DNA of 46,764 bases from an uncultured Fusobacteriaceae bacterium (lineage in GTDB: Bacteria > Fusobacteriota > Fusobacteriia > Fusobacteriales > Fusobacteriaceae). This document shows positions 25,178 to 32,303 of this stretch, one piece after another (within the stretch, counting starts at the first letter, position 1; every line of letters starts with the position of its first letter). The notes beneath the pieces were generated by a model, which saw only the letters and a list, made by a program, of their open reading frames with translations, was not told where the DNA came from and did not search any database. The stretch spans positions 1-46,764 of the forward strand of contig CAMQWJ010000006.1 of assembly GCA_947038515.1 (NCBI GenBank), written 5' to 3'. The translations under genes and the position numbers were made by a program.

Positions 25178-26386
25178 ATGGAAAAGGTCTATATAATTGC
25201 AGCTAAAAGAACAGCTGTAGGTAAATTTTTAGGAGCTCTCTCTGATATTACACCTGGAGTTTTAGCTGCAACTGTTGCTAAACAATTAATAAAAGATACT
25301 GATATAAATATAAAAAAAATAGATGAAGTTATTGTTGGAAATGTTCTTTCTGCTGGACAAAAACAGTGTGTAGGTCGACAAGTTGCTATTCATTCAGGAT
25401 TACCTGTTGAAGTTTCTGGTTATTCTATAAATATGGTATGTGGAAGTGGAATGAAAGCAGTCATGAATGGTTTTTCAAGTATAAAGTCAGGTGAAAATAA
25501 CATTATTTTAGCTGGTGGAACTGAAAATATGTCACAAGCTCCTTTTTTACAATCTGGGCAAACTAGAAAAGGATTTAAGATGGGAGATTTAACTTTAAAA
25601 GATCATATTTTAGTAGATGCATTAACAGATGCTTATACAGGAATTCATATGGGTAATACAGCTGAAAATATAGCTGAAAAATATAATATTTCTAGAGAAA
25701 TACAAGATGAATTTGCTATTTCTTCACAAAAGAAAGCTATTTATGCTATTGACTCTGGAAAATTCAAAGATGAAATTGTTCCAATTGAAATAAATGTTGG
25801 AAAAGAAACTATTATATTTGATACTGATGAACATCCAAATAGGAAAACTAATTTAGAAAAACTCTCTACTCTTAAAACAGCATTTAAAAAAGATGGAACA
25901 GTTACTCCTGGTAACTCTTCTGGTCTTAATGACGGGGCTGCAATGCTACTTCTTGTTTCTGAAAAAGCTTTAAAAGAAAACAATTTAATACCATTAGCAG
26001 AAATCGTTTCTTGTGGTCAAGGTGGAGTCGATCCAAATTTTATGGGACTTGGACCAGTTGTCGCAATGACTAAGGCATTAACAAAAGCTAATCTTTTATT
26101 AAAAGATATGGATTTAATTGAACTTAATGAAGCATTTGCTGCACAATCAATTGGAGTAATTAAAGAATTATCACAACTTCATAATTTAGAAATTGAAAAT
26201 ATTATGGCTAAAACAAATCTTAATGGTGGAGCAATTTCCCTTGGACATGCTGTTGGGGGAAGTGGTGCAAGAATACTTGTAACTCTTCTTCATGAAATGA
26301 AAAAGAAAGAATCTACTTATGGTATTGCAAGCCTTTGTATTGGCGGGGGAATGGGTACAGCTATTATTCTTAAAAATTGTCAATAA
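25178..26386 (+). CDS. Acetyl-CoA acetyltransferase (thiolase)
   Basis: Thiolase (402 aa) splits acetoacetyl-CoA into two acetyl-CoA, or runs in reverse to prime butyrate synthesis. The acylated cysteine is Cys88 in NMVCGSGMKAV; NEAFAAQS, GGAISLGHAVGGSGARI and the late SLCIGGGMGTA supply the other active-site residues. The ATG at 25178 has GGAGG 7 bases upstream. It ends the divergent operon, and a terminator follows. In the lysine pathway it refunds the acetyl-CoA used by Kce. The gene is usually called thl or atoB. Confidence 0.95.
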   Translation: MEKVYIIAAKRTAVGKFLGALSDITPGVLAATVAKQLIKDTDINIKKIDEVIVGNVLSAGQKQCVGRQVAIHSGLPVEVSGYSINMVCGSGMKAVMNGFSSIKSGENNIILAGGTENMSQAPFLQSGQTRKGFKMGDLTLKDHILVDALTDAYTGIHMGNTAENIAEKYNISREIQDEFAISSQKKAIYAIDSGKFKDEIVPIEINVGKETIIFDTDEHPNRKTNLEKLSTLKTAFKKDGTVTPGNSSGLNDGAAMLLLVSEKALKENNLIPLAEIVSCGQGGVDPNFMGLGPVVAMTKALTKANLLLKDMDLIELNEAFAAQSIGVIKELSQLHNLEIENIMAKTNLNGGAISLGHAVGGSGARILVTLLHEMKKKESTYGIASLCIGGGMGTAIILKNCQ

Positions 26387-26428
26387 TGAAATAAATAATA
26401 AATAATAAATAATTATTAAAAAACTCTG

Positions 26429-26471
26429 TTAAAACAGTTAAAAATAATTTTTAGCTGTTTTAATTTTTATT
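26429..26471 (+). terminator. Terminator after thiolase
   Basis: TTAAAACAG (26429-26437) pairs with CTGTTTTAA (26455-26463), and the intervening bases extend the stem by about seven pairs to a TAA loop. A T-rich tail follows to about 26471. Confidence 0.8.
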
Positions 26472-26505
26472 TTAAACTTTATAATAAAGTTGGAGGTATC
26501 TAAAA

Positions 26506-27783
26506 ATGAAAGAAAATGAATTATATTTTGATGGTTGTAGTACCATTGAACTTGTAAAGCAATATGGAACTCCACTTTTTGTTTATTCTGAAAATGCAAT
26601 CTTAAAAGAATGCAATGAAATACGTAATTCTTTCTTAGATAAATATGAAAATGTTAGAGCTGCATACGCTTCAAAAGCATTCTCTTCCATTGCTATGTGT
26701 AAAATTATGGAACGAGAAGGATTTTGTATTGATGTTGTCTCTGGGGGAGAATTATATACAGCAATCAAAGCAGGGTTCCCTCATGAAAAAATTGAATTTA
26801 ATGGTAATAATAAATTACGTGATGAATTGGAACTTGCTATTGATTATAATATAGGACGTATTATCATTGATGGTTTAAATGAACTCTCTTTAATTGAATC
26901 CATTTGCAAAGAAAAAAATAGAGTCATGAATGTCCTTTACAGAATTACACCTGGTGTGGAAAATCATACTCATAACTATATAACTACAGGAAAAAAAGAT
27001 TCTAAATTCGGTATTCCTCTTGATGATGAAGTTATTTATCCAGCAATTAAAGCTGCAATCGATAGCCCATATGTCAATTTTTTAGGTTTACATTTCCATG
27101 TAGGTTCTCAACTTTTTGATAATCGTTCTCACTTACTTGCTTTAGAAGTAATGTTAACTCTTGTTAAAAATACAAAAGAAAAATACCATTATGACATGAC
27201 TGAACTCAATATAGGTGGTGGTTTTGGAGTTTCTTATACAAATGAAGTTAGAAAATCTTATGACTATTTTTTACAACCTATGATGGAGAGAATCGAAGAA
27301 TTTTATACCCAACTTGATGTAGTGCGTCCAAGTATTGTCATTGAGCCAGGTAGAAGCATTATTGCTGAAGCAGGAATAAGTCTTTATACAGTAGGAAGTA
27401 TTAAAGATATTAAAGGAGTTCGAAAATATATTTCTATTGATGGAGGTATGACTGACAATATTCGTCCTGCATTATATGATGCAAAGTATAGAGGGGTTAT
27501 CGCTAATAGAATGAATGAAAAAACTGATGAAATTGTTTCTATCTGTGGAAAATGTTGTGAATCTGGGGATATTATAATTACCAATGCTTCATTTGCTAAA
27601 GCTCAGACTGGTGATATCCTTGCTATCTTTTCTACTGGTGCATATGGTTATTCCATGTCGAGTAATTATAATAAAAATCCTATTCCTGCTGTAGTTTTAA
27701 TCAATAATGGAAAATCTTCTGAAATTATCAGACGACAATCTTACGATGATATTATAGCTCGTGAGTCTTATACCCCACTATAA
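26506..27783 (+). CDS. lysA: Diaminopimelate decarboxylase-like PLP enzyme
   Basis: This 425-aa alanine-racemase-fold decarboxylase should convert meso-diaminopimelate to L-lysine. PLP-binding Lys57 lies in AAYASKAFS. Other motifs are GVENHTHNYITTGKKDSKFG near residues 148-167, HFHVGSQ, NIGGGFGVSY, EPGRSI, and the active-site CGKCCESGD. GGAGG precedes the ATG. It follows the thiolase terminator, so it is probably separately transcribed. A lysine-making enzyme next to lysine fermentation genes is odd. Fusobacteria are reported to use lanthionine in peptidoglycan, so substrate breadth is a question. The DAP-type motifs are nonetheless strong. Confidence 0.9.
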   Translation: MKENELYFDGCSTIELVKQYGTPLFVYSENAILKECNEIRNSFLDKYENVRAAYASKAFSSIAMCKIMEREGFCIDVVSGGELYTAIKAGFPHEKIEFNGNNKLRDELELAIDYNIGRIIIDGLNELSLIESICKEKNRVMNVLYRITPGVENHTHNYITTGKKDSKFGIPLDDEVIYPAIKAAIDSPYVNFLGLHFHVGSQLFDNRSHLLALEVMLTLVKNTKEKYHYDMTELNIGGGFGVSYTNEVRKSYDYFLQPMMERIEEFYTQLDVVRPSIVIEPGRSIIAEAGISLYTVGSIKDIKGVRKYISIDGGMTDNIRPALYDAKYRGVIANRMNEKTDEIVSICGKCCESGDIIITNASFAKAQTGDILAIFSTGAYGYSMSSNYNKNPIPAVVLINNGKSSEIIRRQSYDDIIARESYTPL

Positions 27784-27808
27784 CTATAAAAATTTTAAAA
27801 TAATAATT

Positions 27809-27857
27809 TAAACGGTTTAAAATTTGTTTTTTACAAATCTTAAACCGTTTATTTTTA
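27809..27857. terminator. Bidirectional terminator between lysA and the lipoprotein gene
   Basis: TAAACGGTTTAA (27809-27820) is the exact reverse complement of 27840-27851, with further partial pairing inside the loop. A T-rich tail continues to 27857. It lies between converging genes and can serve both. Confidence 0.85.
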
Positions 27858-27864
27858 ATTCTAT

Positions 27865-28467
27865 TTAAAGTTCAAGAAGTTTTTTTGTAGATTTTTCAGT
27901 AACTTCTGTATATATAATTTTATTTGAATTAACTCCAACATATGGTTTTACTCCTAGAAGAAGATAAGGAAATGCTGACCCAATATCTGAGTTTTCTGTT
28001 TTAAGTGATCCTTGAACCTCCCAAATCTGCTGTTTTTCTGATGTACTAGCTATTATGGTTAATTTGTTTACATAATATTGTTGAAATTCTATCCCTTCTA
28101 TACAATTCATTTCAAAATTATCATCTAATCCACCATAATAACCACTTCCCCACCAAGTATTAACAGGAATAGGATAAGGATTCTCAGCACCATAAGGTCC
28201 TTTTACCTCATATAAAAAATTAATAATTGTTTTGGCTCTTTCTTTTGAAGCAATAAAAATATATCCTTTACTAGCAAGTGTTTCTTTAATTAAATTAGCA
28301 AAAACTTGATTTTGTAATTGAATATAATTCGATGGAAGTTCTATGTAATAACTTCCCCCTATTTTTTCTGCCTTAGAATAAGAATCTACTGCAACAGTTC
28401 TATAATCAATAAAACTACATCCTTGAATTAATAATGTGAAAATTAATGAAAGAAATATTTTTTTCAT
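27865..28467 (-). CDS. Putative lipoprotein, possibly DUF4136-like
   Basis: The 200-aa protein begins with a lipoprotein signal, MKKIFLSLIFTLLIQGC, with Cys17 as the lipidation site. The mature part has regular beta-like stretches: SYYIELPSNYIQLQNQVFANLIKETLASKGY, a Gly/Trp/Tyr-rich centre (NTWWGSGYYGGLDD), and KLTIIAS...IWEVQGSLKT. This pattern resembles DUF4136 envelope lipoproteins, but I am not certain. Its function is unknown and it stands alone, divergent from the Cys-rich gene. Its envelope location is the safest statement. Confidence 0.75.
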   Translation of the reverse strand: MKKIFLSLIFTLLIQGCSFIDYRTVAVDSYSKAEKIGGSYYIELPSNYIQLQNQVFANLIKETLASKGYIFIASKERAKTIINFLYEVKGPYGAENPYPIPVNTWWGSGYYGGLDDNFEMNCIEGIEFQQYYVNKLTIIASTSEKQQIWEVQGSLKTENSDIGSAFPYLLLGVKPYVGVNSNKIIYTEVTEKSTKKLLEL

Positions 28468-28656
28468 ATAGCCTCCTAAAAAATAAAATAATATTAAGTT
28501 AAAACTTTATTATTACTTTCTTATACTCCAATTATTGTAAAAATCATTTTTATAATCAATAAAAATAATAGAAGCAAATTATTAAAAATATTTATAGTTG
28601 TTTTTTTTTTTTTATGGTATTATTTATTTATATAAAAAAATGGAGTGTGATTCATT

Positions 28657-28947
28657 GTGAATAATTATAAATTTTTTAATAACAATACTTGTGAATATTT
28701 TCCTTGTCATAAAACAGCAACTCCTGAGGATTTTAATTGCCAATTCTGCTATTGTCCTTTATATATGTTAGGAAAAGATTGTGGGGGAAACTTTAATTAT
28801 ACTGAACATGGTATAAAAGATTGCTCAAATTGTATTTTGCCACATATAAAAGAAATAGGTTATGCACATATTCAAAAAAAGATGATGGAAGTTATTGAAA
28901 TTGTTCAAGAAACACATTTAAAAAATAATAAAAATGAGGAGAAATAA
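28657..28947 (+). CDS. Cysteine-rich small-domain protein
   Basis: This 96-aa protein has eight cysteines in the first 60 residues (Cys12, 17, 28, 31, 33, 42, 56, 59) plus His18 and His63, then a helical C-terminal tail. The pattern fits the 'cysteine-rich small domain' family (Pfam PF04071 as I recall), a probable zinc- or Fe-S-binding unit of unknown role. The start is GTG with GGAG about 11 bases upstream. A PTS IIA gene begins 2 bases after its stop, so the two are co-translated. No function can be assigned from sequence. Confidence 0.82.
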   Translation: MNNYKFFNNNTCEYFPCHKTATPEDFNCQFCYCPLYMLGKDCGGNFNYTEHGIKDCSNCILPHIKEIGYAHIQKKMMEVIEIVQETHLKNNKNEEK

Positions 28948-28949
28948 TT

Positions 28950-29312
28950 ATGATGAAAATAATAGAAGGAATGAGTAAAGATGAAATTTTAGAAAAAATA
29001 ACAAATGGAATTACTATTGCAGGAAATGCTAAAAATATAGGAAAAGAAGCTATTATGTATGCAAATGGTGGGGAATTTGATAAGGCAAGAATAGCTTATG
29101 GTGAAGCTATTGAACTTTTCTTAAAAGTTCATGATTCTCATTTTGATTTTATACAGCTAGAAGCAAAAGGAATGCCTGTTGATCTCTCTCTTTTACTTAT
29201 TCATATGGAAGATCATCTTATGGCTACTTCTTCATTCTTAGATACTATTCAAGATCAAATTTCTTTAGTTGAAAGAGTTGCTCATTTAGAAAAATTAGTT
29301 TTAAATAAATAA
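28950..29312 (+). CDS. Orphan PTS lactose/cellobiose-type IIA protein
   Basis: The 120-aa, all-helical protein belongs to the PTS IIA(Lac/Chb) family. The phosphorylation motif is intact: LLLIHMEDHLM near residues 82-91, with His85 as the likely phosphohistidine and Asp88 as the metal ligand of the trimer. GNAKNIGKEAIMYANGGEFDKARIAYGEAI fits helices 1 and 2. No IIB, IIC or sugar hydrolase gene lies in the window; its partner is the Cys-rich protein. It may serve a distant permease or be a regulatory phospho-carrier. AGGAG lies 8 bases before the ATG. A perfect palindrome follows the stop. Confidence 0.88.
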   Translation: MMKIIEGMSKDEILEKITNGITIAGNAKNIGKEAIMYANGGEFDKARIAYGEAIELFLKVHDSHFDFIQLEAKGMPVDLSLLLIHMEDHLMATSSFLDTIQDQISLVERVAHLEKLVLNK

Positions 29313-29358
29313 TAAAAATGCTTAGATTTAACAATTGTTAAATCTAAGCATTTTTATT
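29311..29358. terminator. 48-bp perfect palindrome, bidirectional terminator
   Basis: Positions 29311-29334 are the exact reverse complement of 29335-29358. As RNA this is a very strong hairpin (GCTTAGATTTAAC/GTTAAATCTAAGC core) flanked by A and T runs on both sides. It lies between converging genes and overlaps the stop codon regions of both. Confidence 0.9.
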
Positions 29359-30094
29359 TAAAGAGATTTAATAACTCATCAGAATATCCTGTCTCAGGTA
29401 GTTCTTTATGGGTAATAAATACTGGTAAAATTTTGCATCCTTCCTTCCCAAATTTAATTCCTTCTATTAATATTATTTTTGCATTTTTTTCCTTACTAGA
29501 ATGACAAAATTGTATTTTTTTAGGTTCAATAGAATATCTTTTCATAGCCATTATTATATCAATTGCTCTGTCAGCACGGTGAACTAGTGAGAAATATCCT
29601 TTATCTTTTAGGAGTCCTGAAGCAATTTCCACAATATCATTTAAAGTTATAGTCGTTTCATGCCTTGCAATAGTTAATTGTTCCAAATCATTAAAAAGCT
29701 CTTCATTCCCATTAACTTTAAAAAAAGGCGGATTACAAATAACTGCATCTTGTGAATACTGCTCAAAATGTGATTTCCAATTTTTCATATCATCCTTGAT
29801 AATAGTAACTTGTTCTTCAAGGTGGTTTAAAGTAATATTTCTTTCGGCTAAGTTAGCTGATACTTCTTGAAGTTCTATTCCAACAATTTTAGCTTTAGTT
29901 TTTTTCGAAAGAAAAAGTGGAATAGCACCATTTCCAGTCCCTAAATCAACTATTTTTTTTACGCCTCTAGTAAGAGATAAAAATTCAGAAACAAGTAAGG
30001 AATCTAAGGAAAAATTAAAAAAATCTGTCCTTTGTATAATTTTAAGATTTTTTTTTAAAAGGTCAATTGTTACTTCTTTACTATGAGATGTCAA
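29354..30094 (-). CDS. tRNA1(Val) A37 N6-methyltransferase-like protein (TrmN6/YfiC family)
   Basis: The 246-aa SAM-dependent methyltransferase has motif I VDLGTGNGAIPLFLS near residues 45-59 and the N6-adenine signature NPPF in VICNPPFFK near 120-128. The opening DLLKKNLKIIQRTDFFNFSLDSLLVSEFL is typical of the TrmN6/YfiC group, which modifies A37 of tRNA1(Val) in E. coli. Substrate in this organism is inferred. It is a single gene, converging on the PTS IIA gene, with GGAGG before the ATG. The ribozyme-controlled glmS is divergent. Confidence 0.88.
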   Translation of the reverse strand: MTSHSKEVTIDLLKKNLKIIQRTDFFNFSLDSLLVSEFLSLTRGVKKIVDLGTGNGAIPLFLSKKTKAKIVGIELQEVSANLAERNITLNHLEEQVTIIKDDMKNWKSHFEQYSQDAVICNPPFFKVNGNEELFNDLEQLTIARHETTITLNDIVEIASGLLKDKGYFSLVHRADRAIDIIMAMKRYSIEPKKIQFCHSSKEKNAKIILIEGIKFGKEGCKILPVFITHKELPETGYSDELLNLFK

Positions 30095-30281
30095 AAAAAT
30101 CCTCCCTTAAAATATAATATATCACAGTTTTAATAGATTTAGAACTCAATTATAACATTTTAATAATAAAAGTCAAAAATAATAATAAGATTCAACATAT
30201 ATTAAAATAAAAACTTGCTAAAATTGAATTTTTGTTCTAAAATATTATAAATTGGTCAATAAAGTTTATAATATAATAAAA

Positions 30282-30436
30282 GCGCCAGGACTTAATATAA
30301 TTAAGTTGACGAGGAATAGAATATATCGAAACATTCGGCGGATATTCTATAGGGACTGCACTCTAAAGAGATAAACAAAACTTCTTAGTAATAAGTAGGA
30401 CAAAAGTATCTTAGGCAGATTATTGACCTCTAATAA
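30282..30436 (+). ncRNA. glmS ribozyme: glmS ribozyme (glucosamine-6-phosphate riboswitch)
   Basis: The leader of glmS contains the conserved self-cleaving RNA. AGCGCCAG begins at 30281, with cleavage expected between A30281 and G30282. Then come a P1-like stem (CTTAA with TTAAG), GTTGACGAGG, a perfect P2-type arm pairing ATAGAATAT with ATATTCTAT, and the conserved ATCGAA and TTCGGCGGAT. GGGACTGCAC and AACAAAA follow. Glucosamine-6-phosphate acts as cofactor for cleavage, which lowers glmS mRNA. The 3' limit is approximate. Confidence 0.95.
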
Positions 30437-30444
30437 TAGGAGGT
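30426..30444 (+). promoter_or_regulatory. Hairpin holding the glmS Shine-Dalgarno
   Basis: ACCTC (30426-30430) can pair with GAGGT (30440-30444), which is part of the AGGAGGTG ribosome site 8 bases before the glmS ATG. The pairing is only five bp with a nine-base loop, so it would be modest. It lies at or just after the ribozyme's 3' end. Confidence 0.45.
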
Positions 30445-30451
30445 GTTTTTT

Positions 30452-32278
30452 ATGTGTGGAATAGTAGGTTATATCGGTGAAGGAGATGCAAAAGAAGTCA
30501 TTTTAGAAGGATTGGAAAAATTAGAGTATCGAGGATACGATTCTGCTGGAATTGCAATTTTAAAAGATGATGTCATTCAAATCGTTAAAAAAAGTGGAAA
30601 ATTATCTATTTTAAATGATTATTTAGAAAAAAATCCCATATCAGGGAATTTAGGAATTGGACATACTCGTTGGGCAACACATGGTGCTCCCACTGAATCA
30701 AATTCCCATCCTCATTACAGTGAGGATAGAAAAGTTGTTGTCGTTCATAATGGAATTATTGAAAATTATCAACAATTAAAAAAAGGATTAATAGAAAAAG
30801 GATATAAATTTGAGAGTGAAACTGATACTGAAGTTATTGCTCATTTATATCATTCATTATACAAAGGTAATTCTATTGAAGCTCTAAAAAATTTAATACA
30901 ATTAATCAGAGGTTCATATGCTTTAGGAATTATTCATAGTGATAATAAAGATGAACTTTTATGTTGTAGAAATGAAAGTCCTCTTATCATAGGAATAGGA
31001 GAAAATGAAAATTTTATTGCTTCTGATGTCCCAGCACTATTAAAATATACTAAGAAAGTACATTTTCTTGAAAATGGTGATTATGGAAAAATTACAAAAT
31101 CAAATATTGAACTTTATGATATAAATAATAATTTAGTAGAAAGAGAAGTTAATACCATTGAATGGACACTTGAGCAAGCAACAAAAGGTGGTTATGAGCA
31201 TTTTATGATTAAAGAAATTCATGAACAACCTGAAACACTAAGACAAACATTAGAAAGAGTTGTTAATTATCATGACTATTCTATTAATTTTGAAGAAATC
31301 ATAAAAAAAGATGAGTTAGAAAAAATAGAAAACATACATATTATTGCTTGTGGAACTGCTTATCATGCAGGACTTCAAGGTGAGTATATGATAGAAAAAA
31401 TAGCTAAATTACCTGTTGCAACAGAAATAGCATCTGAATTTAGATACAGCAATCCTTTTGTAGATAAAAAAAGTCTTTGTATTTTTGTAAGTCAATCTGG
31501 TGAAACTTTAGATACTATTTTAGCTATGAAAGAATGTAAAAAAAGAGGTGCCATGACATTAGCTATCACCAATGTTGTAGGCTCTACCATCTCAAGAGAT
31601 GCAGATAAAGTTATTTATACCATGGCTGGTCCTGAAATAGGAGTTGCTTCTACTAAAGCATACACAAATCAAGTTTTAAACTTCTTTTTATTAGCTATTT
31701 ATTTTGCTGAATTAAAAGAGTGTATTTCTAGTGATGAAAAAAAACTATTACTAGAAGAAGTGAAAAAAATACCTCAACAAATAGAGGTACTTTTAGAGGA
31801 TTTAGAACTAATCAAAGAGACTTCAGAATATTTTAAAAATGTAACAAATGGATTTTATATTGGAAGAGGCTTAGACTATAAAGTTGCACTAGAAGGTTCT
31901 CTAAAAATGAAAGAAGTTAGTTACATACATACTGAATCATTACCCGCTGGAGAATTAAAACATGGAACAATAGCTCTCATTGAAGAAGGACTTCCCACTG
32001 TAGTTTTATGTACTCAAACAGAATTATTAGAAAAATCTGTTTCTAATATAAGAGAATTAAAATCAAGAGGTAGTTATATTATTTCTGTTACCAATGAAGA
32101 AAATACAGAAGTTATCGCAAATTCAGATGTAACACTACTTATACCTAAAACTATAGATATTTTATCTGGATTACTTTCTGTGATTCCATTACAACTTTTA
32201 GCTTACTATACTTCATTAAATAAAGGTATTGATGTTGATAAACCAAGAAATTTAGCAAAATCTGTTACAGTAGAATAA
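30452..32278 (+). CDS. glmS: Glutamine-fructose-6-phosphate aminotransferase (isomerizing)
   Basis: GlmS makes glucosamine-6-phosphate from fructose-6-phosphate and glutamine, the entry to cell-wall amino sugars. The 608-aa protein has the N-terminal glutaminase (Cys2 nucleophile in MCGIVGYIG, GHTRWATHG near residues 72-80) and two SIS domains (IACGTAYHAG, SQSGETLDT, IGRGLDYKVALEGSLKMKE). The C-terminal end KPRNLAKSVTVE is diagnostic. I start it at the ATG at 30452, because the family begins with Met-Cys; upstream in-frame codons add three residues after the Shine-Dalgarno. It is controlled by the ribozyme. Confidence 0.98.
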   Translation: MCGIVGYIGEGDAKEVILEGLEKLEYRGYDSAGIAILKDDVIQIVKKSGKLSILNDYLEKNPISGNLGIGHTRWATHGAPTESNSHPHYSEDRKVVVVHNGIIENYQQLKKGLIEKGYKFESETDTEVIAHLYHSLYKGNSIEALKNLIQLIRGSYALGIIHSDNKDELLCCRNESPLIIGIGENENFIASDVPALLKYTKKVHFLENGDYGKITKSNIELYDINNNLVEREVNTIEWTLEQATKGGYEHFMIKEIHEQPETLRQTLERVVNYHDYSINFEEIIKKDELEKIENIHIIACGTAYHAGLQGEYMIEKIAKLPVATEIASEFRYSNPFVDKKSLCIFVSQSGETLDTILAMKECKKRGAMTLAITNVVGSTISRDADKVIYTMAGPEIGVASTKAYTNQVLNFFLLAIYFAELKECISSDEKKLLLEEVKKIPQQIEVLLEDLELIKETSEYFKNVTNGFYIGRGLDYKVALEGSLKMKEVSYIHTESLPAGELKHGTIALIEEGLPTVVLCTQTELLEKSVSNIRELKSRGSYIISVTNEENTEVIANSDVTLLIPKTIDILSGLLSVIPLQLLAYYTSLNKGIDVDKPRNLAKSVTVE

Positions 32279-32303
32279 TTAATTTACTATAGGGGGTAAT
32301 ATA

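Noticed and set aside
26387-26505. Possible lysine riboswitch before lysA
   Set aside because: The 119-bp gap is taken up largely by the thiolase terminator and no L-box core elements are visible.
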